Positions 1-11,196 of a stretch of 64,000 nucleotides of DNA are shown piece by piece. How positions within the stretch are numbered: position 1 is the first letter of the stretch; the number at the start of each line of letters is the position of its first letter. The position numbers were made by a program, and so were the translations under genes. The notes under the pieces are model-generated. The model was given only the letters and a program-made list of their open reading frames with translations, did no database searches and was not told where the DNA came from. Source of the DNA: Betaproteobacteria bacterium (lineage in GTDB: Bacteria > Pseudomonadota > Gammaproteobacteria > Burkholderiales > SG8-39); the NCBI GenBank assembly GCA_947479645.1, contig CANKAJ010000001.1:139537-203536 (forward strand), written 5' to 3'.

Positions 1-476
1 TCGGTATACATTTCGACACGGTCTGCACCGATCTCTCGTGCCAGACGCATCGACTCCGGGACCGCGTCCATGAACAAACTAACACGCGCACCGTATGACT
101 TGGCCTCGGCAATCACGGGTCTCAATCTGTCAGCGTCCTTAACCAGATCCCAGCCATGGTCCGAGGTGAATGCCCCGGCCTCATCAGGAACCAGCGTACA
201 CTGCCGGGGCCTGACTTCCCGTACAAACTGCAGCAACCCATGAAACGGGTTTCCCTCGATATTGAGTTCTGCCTGCGGCCATGCCTTGAGCAGGCTGGCC
301 AATTCCCTGACGTCGTCCGCACGAATATGCCGGGCATCCGGCCTCGGATGAACCGTAATTCCGTGCGCGCCTGAATCAAGCGCAATTTTCGCCGCCCTTA
401 TCACGCTCGGAATACCATTGGTACGAGTATTTCGAATCAAGGCAATCTTGTTCAGATTGACGCTCAACTTGGTCAT
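1..476 (-). CDS. pdxJ: Pyridoxine 5'-phosphate synthase (C-terminus cut by window edge)
   Basis: Minus-strand reading gives [54 protein letters not shown]..., characteristic of PdxJ; directly downstream of recO as expected. Confidence 0.9.
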   Translation of the reverse strand, partial: [158 protein letters not shown]

Positions 477-511
477 ATATAAAAATTCTCAATCATATTG
501 AACCGCCACTG

Positions 512-1243
512 CTACAAGGCAAGTAATTCCCTGAAAATCCGCCGGCTGCGCAAAGGCTGATCATCAAGCCGATGGTTGATCAACACTCTCATCAGGGCCT
601 TGGCCTGTACCAGGGTCAGGGGATCTCGATAATCGTCTCGTGCAATGTCCAACAACACCTTGCCCTGCAACAACGGCTCCGCAGATACCTCGCTGCCATC
701 GGTGAGGATTCGAACCGGGCCGCGCTCAGGATCGTAAGTATAAGTCGCCGCCGGATCCAGTGAGTTTCCCGTATCGCCATCACGATCCAGTGTCATTGCA
801 TAACCGAGTTCAGACAGCAATGCCTTCTCGAATCCCCGCAATACCACCGCCGAAGCATCGCTTCGGGCCAATGCCATCAGTGCCTGTCGATAATGATCAA
901 ACAGGACTTCATGCGGATCTTCTCGCGGCAGCAGCCGCAATAGCAATTCATTGAGGTAAAAACCGCAGAGCAATGCCTCGCCCTGCAACAATGGATGACC
1001 TCCATGCCACTCCGCACGGGAAAGGGTTCGAACTTCCCCTTTGCCAAACCATCCTAATGACAACGGTTGAAATGACAACAATACTCCACGCAATGCTGAG
1101 CGTGGGCGGCGGGCGCCGCGGGCGACCATGGTGATGCGCCCGTAAGGCTGAGTGAAGGTTTCCAGCAGGAGACTTGTCTCCCGGTAGGGATAACTGTGAA
1201 GGACGTAGGCTTGCTCGGTCTGTGCACGCTGACGGTCAGTCAT
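512..1243 (-). CDS. recO: DNA repair protein RecO
   Basis: [49 protein letters not shown]...; internal start preferred over the ORF-track start at 1324 because it overlaps the era stop by only 8 nt. Confidence 0.9.
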   Translation of the reverse strand: MTDRQRAQTEQAYVLHSYPYRETSLLLETFTQPYGRITMVARGARRPRSALRGVLLSFQPLSLGWFGKGEVRTLSRAEWHGGHPLLQGEALLCGFYLNELLLRLLPREDPHEVLFDHYRQALMALARSDASAVVLRGFEKALLSELGYAMTLDRDGDTGNSLDPAATYTYDPERGPVRILTDGSEVSAEPLLQGKVLLDIARDDYRDPLTLVQAKALMRVLINHRLDDQPLRSRRIFRELLAL

Positions 1244-2132
1244 AGCCCAACCGGCGAAGTTGTGCATCATCGTCGGTCCAACCGCCCCGCACTTTGACCC
1301 ATACTTCAAGATAGACCTTTCCACCGAACAGCTTTTCCATGTCCTTCCTGGCGACCGTGGCCATGCGCTTCATCTGTTCGCCACCAGCACCGATAATGAT
1401 GGCCTTGTGACCTTCCCGGTCAACCACGATGGCTGCATGAATGCGTCGCAACTTCGGCGTGGTCTCAAATTTTTCAATAATCACACTGGCGCCATAAGGA
1501 ACCTCGTCTCCAAGCGAACGGAACAGCTTCTCACGAAGCAATTCCGATGCAAGAAAACGCTCATCACGGTCAGTCAACTCGTCCGGACCATAGATAGCCG
1601 GTTGTTCCGGCAGGTAACGTCGCAAGGTGCGCAACAGTGCTTCAAGCCCCTTCTTTCGCTGTGCGCTGATAGGAATAAACTCGCTTATCCCCGTTTCCAC
1701 TGAGACAGTTTTTATAAATGATAATAACTGTTCTGGCGAAGTCCGGTCGGTCTTGTTGATCACAAGCAGAAGCGGTTTGTCGCGCGGAGCCAGTTTCAGC
1801 AATGCCCTGTCCTCCGGCCCGAAACGCCCAGCCTCCACCACAAGCACCGCCACATCAACCTCGTCGAGTGCGCCTTTTACGCCACGATTCATGCTCCGGT
1901 TCAAAGCTGTGCGGTGTTGCGTCTGAAAGCCCGGAGTATCAACGAAGATGTATTGGGAATCCGGGCGCGTCAGGATTCCTCGAATGCGATGACGGGTAGT
2001 CTGCGGCTTGCGTGATGTAATGGAGAGCTTCTGTCCCACCAACGCATTGAGCAGTGTCGACTTCCCCACATTGGGGCGCCCAAATAGCGCAACCGCTCCA
2101 CAACGAAACGCCAGTTCTTCCGTATCACTCAT
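1236..2132 (-). CDS. era: GTPase Era
   Basis: [41 protein letters not shown] motifs plus C-terminal KH-type sequence ([10 protein letters not shown]). Confidence 0.96.
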   Translation of the reverse strand: MSDTEELAFRCGAVALFGRPNVGKSTLLNALVGQKLSITSRKPQTTRHRIRGILTRPDSQYIFVDTPGFQTQHRTALNRSMNRGVKGALDEVDVAVLVVEAGRFGPEDRALLKLAPRDKPLLLVINKTDRTSPEQLLSFIKTVSVETGISEFIPISAQRKKGLEALLRTLRRYLPEQPAIYGPDELTDRDERFLASELLREKLFRSLGDEVPYGASVIIEKFETTPKLRRIHAAIVVDREGHKAIIIGAGGEQMKRMATVARKDMEKLFGGKVYLEVWVKVRGGWTDDDAQLRRLGYD

Positions 2133-2794
2133 TTGCGCAATGCCTCATATGCACTCCGAGCCGCTTCCTGTTCAGCAGCACGGCGGCTTGCGCCCGTTCC
2201 TGTTGTTCGCACGGAAAGCTCCAAGATGAGGCATTCCACTTCAAAACTCTGACTATGTGCAGCGCCATTGATAGTCGTTACGGTATATTTAGGCAAGGCA
2301 ATACGCTTGGCTTGAAGCAACTCCTGCAAAAGCGTCTTGGGGTCCTTCCCTGGATTGGGATCCAGTTCAGCGAGCATGGCACCATAGAGATGCCTGACCA
2401 CCGTCTGTGACTCCGTAAAGCCACCATCAAGAAAAACCGCACCAAGCAGGGCTTCAAGCGCATCGGCAAGTATCGAAGGGCGCGTGGCTCCCCCGCTTTT
2501 TAGTTCCCCTTCGCCCAACCGCAAGCATTGCCCAAGCTTCAGTGTTTGTGCAACAGCATGCAGGGATTCCTGCCTCACCAGATTGGCGCGCAATCGAGAA
2601 AGCTCGCCCTCCTTCAGACCATTGAACCGATCGTACAGTTCCGCTGCAATGACGCAGTTCAACACGCTGTCACCTAGGAATTCAAGACGCTCGTAATGCC
2701 GCTCACCATGACTGCGATGCGTCAGCGCCTGGATGAGCAACTCCGGTTGTTTGAACCGATAGCCGATGCTTCGCTGAAGGCGCTCCAAGTTCAT
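2129..2794 (-). CDS. rnc: Ribonuclease III
   Basis: [12 protein letters not shown] signature and C-terminal dsRBD; 4-nt overlap with era. Confidence 0.96.
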   Translation of the reverse strand: MNLERLQRSIGYRFKQPELLIQALTHRSHGERHYERLEFLGDSVLNCVIAAELYDRFNGLKEGELSRLRANLVRQESLHAVAQTLKLGQCLRLGEGELKSGGATRPSILADALEALLGAVFLDGGFTESQTVVRHLYGAMLAELDPNPGKDPKTLLQELLQAKRIALPKYTVTTINGAAHSQSFEVECLILELSVRTTGTGASRRAAEQEAARSAYEALRK

Positions 2795-2826
2795 TCAGTT
2801 CATCTGCGCAAACAGCGTGCTGAATG

Positions 2827-3177
2827 CTATTTGCTGCTTCCAGCAAAATCAATGGCTAGACTGACATTACCAAACAGCGCAATTTTCTTAGGATAGGAAA
2901 ATGACACGATAACATCACCACCATCCTTGGTGATATCAAGGTCGGCGCCTGTCAGTACCTGTATGTCGTCAACCTGTGCACGCTTGTCGAACGCCTTTCG
3001 GATCTCGCCGACAGTGCCCCTTGCCTCGCCGCCCTGAACGATACCCACTACCGCTTTTTTGACATTCAGATATTCAAGGTAAGCAGGCACGATCTTAAGG
3101 CCTCCAACCGCCACGAGCACCAGTCCTATGCAGATAAACAAGATGCCAATCATGCTCATGCCACGCTGCTTGTACAT
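2827..3177 (-). CDS. DUF4845 family membrane protein
   Basis: MYKQRGMSMIGILFICIGLVLVAVGGLKIVPAYLEYLNVKKAV..., located between lepB and rnc as in other betaproteobacteria. Confidence 0.8.
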   Translation of the reverse strand: MYKQRGMSMIGILFICIGLVLVAVGGLKIVPAYLEYLNVKKAVVGIVQGGEARGTVGEIRKAFDKRAQVDDIQVLTGADLDITKDGGDVIVSFSYPKKIALFGNVSLAIDFAGSSK

Positions 3178-3190
3178 ATCGCCTCCGCTG

Positions 3191-3979
3191 TTACTGAAAT
3201 CCGCCAAAGCGCTTCAGTTCACCAAAATTAAACCAGATGAAAAATGCCCTGCCTACAATATTCTCGTCTGGCACGAAACCCCACACTCGGCTGTCGGCCG
3301 AATTGTCGCGATTATCACCCATCATAAAGTAGTGTCCCGCAGGCACCTTGCAGATCACTCCGGCAGTATTGTAGTTGCAATTCTCACGAAACGGGAACTG
3401 TCGGATGAAGGGGACGGCATCAGGGGCATCTTCTTCAATCAGAATGGCGTGCTCAACATCGCCAGTCTTTTCCCGATACTGCTTTGAATAGCTTATGCGC
3501 TCGCGATTGAGATAATCCGGCAAGGGCGTATGCACGGCTTCAATGCCATTGATAAATAGTCGCTTGTTTGTATAAGCAATCGTATCGCCCGGGGTTCCGA
3601 CCACGCGCTTGATGTAATCAAGCGAAGGATCTTCGGGATACCTGAAGACCATGACATCACCGCGCTTGGGTTGATTGATGTCGATCACTTTTTTGTTGAT
3701 GATTGGAATGCGGATTCCATAGGTGAATTTGTTGACCAGAATAAAGTCACCGATGATCAAAGTCGGGATCATTGATCCTGATGGAATCTTGAAAGGCTCG
3801 AACAGGAATGACCGCAGAAAAAAGACCACTAGAATTACGGGGAAGAAGCTTTTCGGATATTCGATCCACCAGGGTTCACGATCACCATCCTTGCGCTGCT
3901 TGCGGAACCATAGCGCATCGGCAAGCGCAAACGTTCCGGTAATGCAAAGCAGAATAAACAGTATCAACGCGAAATTCAT
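3191..3979 (-). CDS. lepB: Signal peptidase I
   Basis: [35 protein letters not shown] motifs. Confidence 0.96.
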   Translation of the reverse strand: MNFALILFILLCITGTFALADALWFRKQRKDGDREPWWIEYPKSFFPVILVVFFLRSFLFEPFKIPSGSMIPTLIIGDFILVNKFTYGIRIPIINKKVIDINQPKRGDVMVFRYPEDPSLDYIKRVVGTPGDTIAYTNKRLFINGIEAVHTPLPDYLNRERISYSKQYREKTGDVEHAILIEEDAPDAVPFIRQFPFRENCNYNTAGVICKVPAGHYFMMGDNRDNSADSRVWGFVPDENIVGRAFFIWFNFGELKRFGGFQ

Positions 3980-5769
3980 TTTCCCTCCACCTTGAGGATT
4001 GCAAGAAAGGCTTCCTGAGGAATTTCAACGGACCCGACCTGTTTCATCCGTTTTTTTCCCGCCTTCTGCTTTTCAAGCAATTTCCGTTTTCGACTGATAT
4101 CACCGCCATAACACTTGGCAAGCACGTTCTTTCGCAGCGCCTTGATTGTCTCTCTGGAGATAATATTGGCGCCTATTGCCGCCTGTATCGCCACATCGAA
4201 CATTTGTCGCGGAATCAGCTCCCGCATTTTTGAGGCCAGCTCACGCCCGCGGTAAGGTGCATTGGCACGATGAACCATCAATGAAAGCGCATCTACACGC
4301 TCGCCATTGATCAAAATATCAAGCTTGACCATGTCTGCTGCACGGTACTCCTTGAACTCATAGTCAAGCGAGGCGTAGCCGCGCGAAGCCGATTTCAACT
4401 TGTCAAAGAAATCCATCACCACTTCATTCAACGGCATTTCATAGCTGAGCATGACCTGGCGCCCGAGGTATTGCATATTTTTTTGCAATCCGCGCTTGCC
4501 GTTGCACAGTGTCATGACGGCCCCCACATACTCCTGCGGCAGGAATATCGTGGCGTTGATGATGGGTTCGCGTATTTCCTCGATTTTCGAAGGGTCCGGC
4601 ATTTTCGCCGGGTTCTCCACTTTGAGCAGCGTACCGTCGCGCATCATGACCTCATAAATCACCGTCGGCGCGGTGGTAATGAGGTCCATGTCGTACTCGC
4701 GCTCCAGTCGCTCCTGCACAATATCCATGTGCAACAGGCCCAGAAATCCGCATCGGAATCCAAATCCCAGCGCCTGGGATGTCTCCGGCTCATATTGCAA
4801 TGATGAATCGTTCAATTTGAGCTTCGTGAGCGCATCACGTAGCGCTTCGTACTGGTTGGACTCGACAGGATAAAGACCAGCAAATACCTGGGGCTTGATT
4901 TCCTTGAAGCCCGGTAGTGCCTCCGTGGCGGGGCGGTCAAGGTGTGTAATCGTATCGCCAACCTTGGCATCGGCCAGTACCTTAATACCCGCTATGACGA
5001 ATCCGACTTCTCCAGCCGAAAGCTGTGCACGTGGCTGCGATTTCGGTGTAAATACCCCGGTGTGTTCGCAAACATGCTCAGCCCGAGTCGACATGAAGAG
5101 CAACTTGTCGCGTGGTGCAATAACGCCGTCCACCATGCGTACCAGCATGACAACACCCACATAGTTGTCAAACCAGGAGTCAATGATCAGCGCCTTGACC
5201 GGTGCCGCCGGATCTCCCTTGGGCGGGGGGATGCGACTAACCACAGCCTCCAGCGCATCTTCTATACCTATACCGGTCTTGGCACTAACGAGAATTGCGT
5301 CCTGCGCCGGGATGCCGACCACGTCCTCAATCTCTCGAATTGCATTTGCAGTATCTGCCGAGGGCAGATCAATCTTGTTCAATACCGGTACAACTTCCAC
5401 GCCCTGCTCCGTCGCGGTATAGCAGTTGGCGACAGTCTGCGCCTCCACGCCTTGCGATGCGTCCACAACCAGCAACGCCCCCTCGCAGGCCGCCAGCGAA
5501 CGTGATACCTCATACGAAAAGTCAACATGACCCGGAGTGTCGATGAGGTTGAGAAAATAGATTTCTCCATTGCGCGCGCGATACTGCAACGCGGCGGTTT
5601 GCGCCTTGATGGTGATGCCCCTCTCACGCTCGAGATCCATGGAGTCGAGCACCTGTTCAGACATTTCGCGGGAGGACAGACCACCACAATATTGAATGAA
5701 CCGATCAGCAAGCGTCGACTTGCCATGGTCTATGTGGGCGATGATGGAGAAATTTCGGATATGCTGCAT
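3976..5769 (-). CDS. lepA: Elongation factor 4 (LepA)
   Basis: [30 protein letters not shown]...; C-terminal [21 protein letters not shown]. Start may instead be 5799. Confidence 0.95.
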   Translation of the reverse strand: MQHIRNFSIIAHIDHGKSTLADRFIQYCGGLSSREMSEQVLDSMDLERERGITIKAQTAALQYRARNGEIYFLNLIDTPGHVDFSYEVSRSLAACEGALLVVDASQGVEAQTVANCYTATEQGVEVVPVLNKIDLPSADTANAIREIEDVVGIPAQDAILVSAKTGIGIEDALEAVVSRIPPPKGDPAAPVKALIIDSWFDNYVGVVMLVRMVDGVIAPRDKLLFMSTRAEHVCEHTGVFTPKSQPRAQLSAGEVGFVIAGIKVLADAKVGDTITHLDRPATEALPGFKEIKPQVFAGLYPVESNQYEALRDALTKLKLNDSSLQYEPETSQALGFGFRCGFLGLLHMDIVQERLEREYDMDLITTAPTVIYEVMMRDGTLLKVENPAKMPDPSKIEEIREPIINATIFLPQEYVGAVMTLCNGKRGLQKNMQYLGRQVMLSYEMPLNEVVMDFFDKLKSASRGYASLDYEFKEYRAADMVKLDILINGERVDALSLMVHRANAPYRGRELASKMRELIPRQMFDVAIQAAIGANIISRETIKALRKNVLAKCYGGDISRKRKLLEKQKAGKKRMKQVGSVEIPQEAFLAILKVEGK

Positions 5770-6012
5770 AGGCCCTAGACTTGTATCACTTTGCATCATT
5801 TAGGTGACATCAAGCGGTACAAGTTACTGTTTTTATTCGATTTACTACTTTAATTAGGTTCAATTCGTTTCAAGCTTTCTCATGAAAATGCGGATAGAAA
5901 TGAGGGGATGCCTAAACCACCCAATAATTCCTACCCTCATTTTGCAGTAATACGCAGCAACCACAAGGCTTTCCGCAATTCATCACCGCAGGATTCCCAG
6001 GGGATATTACCC

Positions 6013-6180
6013 ATGCTTACAAATACCGAAGTAGCCAGGCCAAGAAGAGAGCTAAGGCATACCCATACAAGCTCACTGATGGCGGCGCGGGATTATACCT
6101 TGAGGGAACCCCCTCAGGCTGGAAGAAACACTGGCGCTACCGATTCTGTCTAAAGGCCGAATTAACAAACTCGTTCAATA
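6013..6180 (+). pseudogene. Frameshifted N-terminal relic of a tyrosine integrase (DUF4102 arm-binding domain)
   Basis: Frame 1 gives MLTNTEVA; a +1 shift gives ...QAKKRAKAYPYKLTDGGGLYLEGTPSGWKKHWRYRFCLKAE, matching the integrase N-terminal pattern (KAYKLxDGGGLYLxVxPSGxKxWRYRY). Confidence 0.75.
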
Positions 6181-6192
6181 GAGGGGGTCGAC

Positions 6193-6519
6193 ATGAGAGG
6201 TACGCAGAGCATTGTTGGTACGTGGTGGCCAGATGCGAACCGTATCGGGCCAAACTGGGTTCACACGAAACCCGCACTGGAAAATGTTGACGCAAATTCA
6301 CTCAAGCGGCTGCTCGCTGATAAGCGTATGGAAAATGTCGTGTTGAAGATTGATCTTCCACCGAAGGCGCTCAAAAAAAGATCCTCGTCACGCAGCTTAA
6401 AAAAACAGCTGCCGCCAATCGACCGCAAATCAGAACTGATGCTATCTGAATATATATTTGACGATTTAGATCGGTTTCGTGAGCCCTATTTGGAATCGAT
6501 GTATTTGCGTCATCGCTAA
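6193..6519 (+). CDS. Hypothetical protein (108 aa)
   Basis: ORF with no recognised family, directly after the integrase relic. Confidence 0.4.
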   Translation: MRGTQSIVGTWWPDANRIGPNWVHTKPALENVDANSLKRLLADKRMENVVLKIDLPPKALKKRSSSRSLKKQLPPIDRKSELMLSEYIFDDLDRFREPYLESMYLRHR

Positions 6520-6554
6520 AATTGCCGAAGCAATGGTATTTTATAGGATGGCAA

Positions 6555-7997
6555 TCACTGAACCTGTCCGAACTGCACGCGCAAACCCTCCAACACGCTG
6601 GGCTCGCCGCGGACACGGAAGTGCGCCCCCTCTTCTTCAGCGCGCTCCTCCAGAACCTCACAACTGGCAAAAAGTTCCCCGCGCAACTGCTGTGCAGACC
6701 AGGGAAGAAAAAGCTCCTCCTCGACAAGGCCCTTCTGGAAAAACGCACGGATGGCCGCATGCAACTTCGCGACATCAGCAGGCCGGCGTGCACTCATCAC
6801 GATGCACTCGGGGTAACGTTCGCGCAACGCTGCTTCACGTTCAGCTTGCGCGGCAACATCGCCATTACCATCACCAGCACCATTGCCAACGGCGTCGATT
6901 TTATTGAAGACAAGGATGCGCGGCACCTCCTGCGCGCTGATCTCGGCCAGCACTGCTTCAGTCACCGCCAGTTGCCGTTCATACCCCGGATCACCAGCAT
7001 CGACAACGTGAAGCAGCAACGACGCCTCAAGCGCCTCTTCCAGTGTCGACTTGAAGGACGCGACAAGGTCGTGCGGAAGATTCTTGATGAAACCAACCGT
7101 GTCGCTGATCAATATTTGCGGAACGGTTTTCGGGTGCAGCGTACGCACCGTGGTATCGAGTGTTGCAAAGAGCTGGTTGGCCACCAGCACATCGCTTCCG
7201 GTGAGCGCGCGCATCAATGTGGACTTGCCCGCATTGGTGTAGCCGACGAGCACCACGCGCGCGATTCCCTGGCGCTCCTGCCGCCGCGCACGCTGTGTCT
7301 TGCGCTCGACATCCATCGCGGCGATTTCTTCCTGCAACTCGGCGATGCGATTGCGAATTTTCTGCCGATCGAGTTCGCTATGCGTCTCGCCGGCACCGCG
7401 ACCACCAGTACCACTGCGCTGTCGGCCTTTGGAGCCTGCCAGTTTGGCCGCCTCGCGCAAGCGCGGGGAAAGATAGGCAAGTCTGGCAATCTCCACCTGC
7501 GCGCGTGCCGCGCGCGAACTGGCATGGCGGTGGAAGATTTCAAGAATGACCATGGTGCGGTCCATCACCTCACAGCCCACCTCAATTTCCAGGTTGCGCG
7601 CTTGCGAAGGGGAAATCTCGTGATCGACGAGGATGACATCGGCGCGACGGGTCTCCGGATCGGCAATGGCCTGCGCGGCTTCCTTGGCTCGAGCCAATCC
7701 GCCTTTCGCCGCCCGCTTGGGATGACTGTTCGCCGGCGCTGAATCCGGCGCATCGTCAGACTCCGGCGCATTCTCGACGAAGCGCCGCATCTCGTGGCGC
7801 TTTCCGATCCCCAGGTAGGCTGCAGTATCGAATTTGTCACGCTTCTGAATGAACGTGCCGACCACCTCGAATCCCAGTGTCGTTGCAAGATCACGCAATT
7901 CGTTCACAGATACCTGCAACTCGGTATCGCTGACACCCGGCAACTGAACAGCCGCCACGACAGCCCGCGTTGGGCCTTCTTTGACTTCTTTTTGCAT
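6555..7997 (-). CDS. hflX: GTPase HflX
   Basis: GSKGRQRSGTGGRGAGETHSELDRQKI, VLVGYTNAGKSTLMRALTGSDV, DTVGFIKNLPHDLVASFKSTLEEA. Confidence 0.93.
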   Translation of the reverse strand: MQKEVKEGPTRAVVAAVQLPGVSDTELQVSVNELRDLATTLGFEVVGTFIQKRDKFDTAAYLGIGKRHEMRRFVENAPESDDAPDSAPANSHPKRAAKGGLARAKEAAQAIADPETRRADVILVDHEISPSQARNLEIEVGCEVMDRTMVILEIFHRHASSRAARAQVEIARLAYLSPRLREAAKLAGSKGRQRSGTGGRGAGETHSELDRQKIRNRIAELQEEIAAMDVERKTQRARRQERQGIARVVLVGYTNAGKSTLMRALTGSDVLVANQLFATLDTTVRTLHPKTVPQILISDTVGFIKNLPHDLVASFKSTLEEALEASLLLHVVDAGDPGYERQLAVTEAVLAEISAQEVPRILVFNKIDAVGNGAGDGNGDVAAQAEREAALRERYPECIVMSARRPADVAKLHAAIRAFFQKGLVEEELFLPWSAQQLRGELFASCEVLEERAEEEGAHFRVRGEPSVLEGLRVQFGQVQ

Positions 7998-8801
7998 TCA
8001 GATTGTTTCGTTAACTGCCAATAGAGACATTGATTTTACAGGCGGCATGCAGAGCCCAAAGCATATCAGGTACAACTTCACTTACTGGACTTTTACCGAC
8101 GAAGGGCCGAAGTAATCAGCCGCTGACTCATTGTAGTCCATAGTCTCTTTAGCCAAGCCACGCCGTTTCAATAGAACTTGGCACATGCCAGGGCGGCAAA
8201 TCCGCCAGCCAACCATCGGAGAAGCTGATCAGCGGGTCAAACGGATCTGATACGAGGCCATCGATCCGTACATAGCGGTTGCTGCGCAGTTAGTTTTAGG
8301 AATATTTAATATCAGTTTTTTTATTATACCTAATTTTATATTCATTCCCCAACAGCATTGTTGTCAATATTACAATGGATTCGAGTGCGGCTGCGCCCGA
8401 GATTCCAACGCGTTACCGCGTTCGGAACACCGGGTCACTCCCGATGAATTTAACCCGATCGGAATGGCTTGCAGGGAGATTGCCGCAGGAGAGGACAGAC
8501 TGAAGCGCAGATCGAATCATCGATGCCCCTCATTCGCTTTGGCAAAAATCCTTATACGAAGCTCGGCACGGCACCCTTTGACTTGGCAATACGCATCGTC
8601 GAACTGATGCAACGCGAACCACTTCAGGCAGACACTCAGGCAGGCAACGCTTGGCAAGGCTGGGGGGAGCAGGTACGCTTCGCTCGACACCGGAATGTGA
8701 ATACCTGATGTCCTTCAACACAGAATCAATGCATCAAAGTCAGCATAACTGGAGAGGCGCCTTGATCGATTTTTTGTCGACGGTCTCAGCCGCATATCAG
8801 A

Positions 8802-9137
8802 ACGGCGCCCGACGGCTACACCTTGATACTGGTGGGCAGCAGCCATGTCATCGATCCCATCCTGCTCCCCAGTCTTTCCTGCGACATCATCAGGGACTTC
8901 GCACCGATTGCCACCCTGGCCAGCAGCGAACAATTCCTGGTACTCAATCCGTCGGTACCGGCGAATACCTTGCAGGAGTTCATTGCCCTCGCGAAATCCA
9001 GACCGGGGCAACTAAACTACTCTTCGGTGGGCGCCGGATCAACGAACAATCTGTCGGCAGAATTGTTCAACATTCTGGCAGGCATCAAGACCCTGCACGT
9101 GCCCTTCAAAGGCGCCAATATCAAGCTCGATACTTAA
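8802..9137 (+). pseudogene. Truncated Bug/TctC-family solute-binding protein
   Basis: TAPDGYTLILVGSSHVIDP...DIIRDFAPIATLASSEQFLVLNPSVPANTLQEFIALAKSRPGQLNYSSVGAGSTNNLSAELFNILAGIKTLHVPFKGANIKLDT*; lacks signal peptide and C-terminal lobe. Confidence 0.85.
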
Positions 9138-9187
9138 CCTATCGCCCCAATGACACTGGGGTGGCACTTATTCAAGGTAATGCACAC

Positions 9188-10030
9188 ATGCCCATCCTGA
9201 AGCGCGACAACAAACCGGATCTTTACTACGAAATCGATGACTATACGGATCCCTGGAAGCAGGCACCATACATCCTGTTGCAACACGGATACGGGCGATC
9301 CACCAAGTTCTGGCATCAATGGATCCCCTATTTATCGCGGTTCTACAAAGTGGTTCGTGCCGACCTTCGGGGACTGGGTCAATCAGCAAAGAATTTTGAC
9401 CTTGAAAAAGATCTCAATCCCGAGGCTTACATGGATGATCTCGCTGCCATCCTGGATGTGATTGGCGCGGAGTCCGTGCACTATTGCGGTGAATCACTCG
9501 GCGGCATCCTCGGCATGCTCTTTGCCGCCAAATGCCCGCAACGCGTCCGATCGCTCAGCCTGATATCCACTCCGGTCTTTCTGGATACGAGTTTCCAGAC
9601 CCGCCAGAAGTTCGGCTTCGCATCATGGGAGGAGGCGCTGCGCAAGCTCGGCGCTCGGGGCTATGCGCAGGCGAAGAATGGCGGTGATCGCTTTTCGCCG
9701 GGCACCAATGAAGGACTGATGCAGTGGTTTGCCGAGGAGCAAGGCAAATCCGATGTTGAGGTACTCATCGCCATGCAAAAGATTGCGACTCGAATCAATG
9801 CGACATCTTATCTGGAGCGGATTACCGCTCCGGTGCTTTCCATATCCCCATCCAACGGGCCGATCACCACGCCCGAACAGGAAGCACTGATGCGCAAGCA
9901 TGTGCACAATTTGCAGGTAGTACATCTGCCCTCGAATACCCACAATCTGCACTGTACCCAGCCGGCGGCATGCGCGACGCATGTACTGCACTTTGTTGCC
10001 CAACAGGATGGCACAAGCTGTCGTGAATAA
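9188..10030 (+). CDS. Alpha/beta hydrolase
   Basis: LQHGYGRSTKFWHQWIPYLSRFYKVVRADLRGLGQS, nucleophile elbow GESLGG, catalytic H near LPSNTHNLH. Confidence 0.85.
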   Translation: MPILKRDNKPDLYYEIDDYTDPWKQAPYILLQHGYGRSTKFWHQWIPYLSRFYKVVRADLRGLGQSAKNFDLEKDLNPEAYMDDLAAILDVIGAESVHYCGESLGGILGMLFAAKCPQRVRSLSLISTPVFLDTSFQTRQKFGFASWEEALRKLGARGYAQAKNGGDRFSPGTNEGLMQWFAEEQGKSDVEVLIAMQKIATRINATSYLERITAPVLSISPSNGPITTPEQEALMRKHVHNLQVVHLPSNTHNLHCTQPAACATHVLHFVAQQDGTSCRE

Positions 10031-10068
10031 CTGACGGACTTTCGCTGCCGTTCCCGTGTTCGAGCACG

Positions 10069-11046
10069 CTAATCGACTTTAATTCCCGCTTCCCGAATGA
10101 GGCTTCCCTTCTTTTCGATTTCGGCCTTTATCTGCGCCGAAAATTCCTCGGGTGACTCGCTCGACGCCAGTTCGACACCCAATTCAAGAAAATGCTCACG
10201 CAGTGCCGGAACACGAACGGCTCTGCCAATTTCCGCGTTCAACTTGACCAAGATTTCACGCGGCGTACCGGCCGGTGCGGCAAGGCCGATAAACGTAATA
10301 TCCTCGAAGCCCGGCACACCCGATTCGTCGATCGTCGGCAGCAGTGGCAGGAGCGGCGAGCGGGTACGGCTTGTCATCGCAAGTCCCCGAAGCTTGCCAG
10401 ATCTGATGAAGGACAATGACGTTCCAACCTGATCGAACATCACATCGACGACGCCGGCCATTACGTCAACAATAGCCTGGGAATTTCCCTTGTAGGGCAC
10501 GTGCAGCATTTGAATGCCGACGCTGTGACTGAAAAGCTCGGCGGCCAGATGGCCGGTCCCGCCTGTGCCCGCGGACGCATACGAAATCTTGTTGGGGCGA
10601 GATTTGGCAAGAGCTATGAGTTCCTTGACCGACTGGGCGGGAAGCGCGGGATTGACGACGAGCACTTGCGGCACGCGTGCAAAAAGCGATATCGCGGAAA
10701 AATCCTTCAACGGGTCGTAACCAGCATTGGCAATCAGCGAAGGCACGATTGCAAAGGTATTGGCGACAGGAAGCAGCGTGTAGCCATCCGGTGCCGCCTT
10801 TGCGACCAATTGGGCACCAACGATGCCACTGGCACTACTGCGATTGTCTACCAATATTTGCTGGCCGAGGCGCGCACTCAACTGGGCTGCGATACTTCGG
10901 GTAACCAGGTCGACCTGCCCCCCAGCTGCTTGCGCAACCAGAATTCGAACAGGCCGCACCGGGTATCCCGCCGAAGTTTGCCCATGAACTGATGCCATGC
11001 TGATTAAGGCGAACACTCCAAGAACAAAAACGCACGATCGTTTCAT
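10069..11046 (-). CDS. Bug/TctC-family tripartite tricarboxylate transporter substrate-binding protein
   Basis: YPVRPVRILVAQAAGGQVDLVTRSIAAQLSARLGQQILVDNRSSASGIVGAQLVAKAAPDGYTLL...HVPYKGNSQA; signal peptide. Confidence 0.93.
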   Translation of the reverse strand: MKRSCVFVLGVFALISMASVHGQTSAGYPVRPVRILVAQAAGGQVDLVTRSIAAQLSARLGQQILVDNRSSASGIVGAQLVAKAAPDGYTLLPVANTFAIVPSLIANAGYDPLKDFSAISLFARVPQVLVVNPALPAQSVKELIALAKSRPNKISYASAGTGGTGHLAAELFSHSVGIQMLHVPYKGNSQAIVDVMAGVVDVMFDQVGTSLSFIRSGKLRGLAMTSRTRSPLLPLLPTIDESGVPGFEDITFIGLAAPAGTPREILVKLNAEIGRAVRVPALREHFLELGVELASSESPEEFSAQIKAEIEKKGSLIREAGIKVD

Positions 11047-11165
11047 TTATGAACTCCTCAAGACAACGGTAACTGATACGCCATTTAATCATTCTTTCGA
11101 ATGCCCAATGGCAAATACGATGATTTCGGTCATTCCGCAAAGGCCATCCCGATGTCAATCCAATA

Positions 11166-11196
11166 GTCTATCGGCGTCTATCGGCGTCTATCGGCG
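11166..11196. repeat. Short tandem repeat, 3 x 10 bp (tctatcggcg)
   Basis: gtctatcggcgtctatcggcgtctatcggcg read directly. Confidence 0.9.

Noticed and set aside
6522-7742. 406-aa plus-strand ORF
   Set aside because: Antisense to hflX, with no recognisable domain.
8651-9187. N-terminal extension of the alpha/beta hydrolase ORF
   Set aside because: This stretch overlaps the Bug relic in another frame and reads as low-quality sequence; hydrolase similarity begins at the ATG at 9188.
11166-11196. Possible CRISPR-like repeat
   Set aside because: Only three 10-bp units with no spacers; simple tandem repeat, no cas genes.
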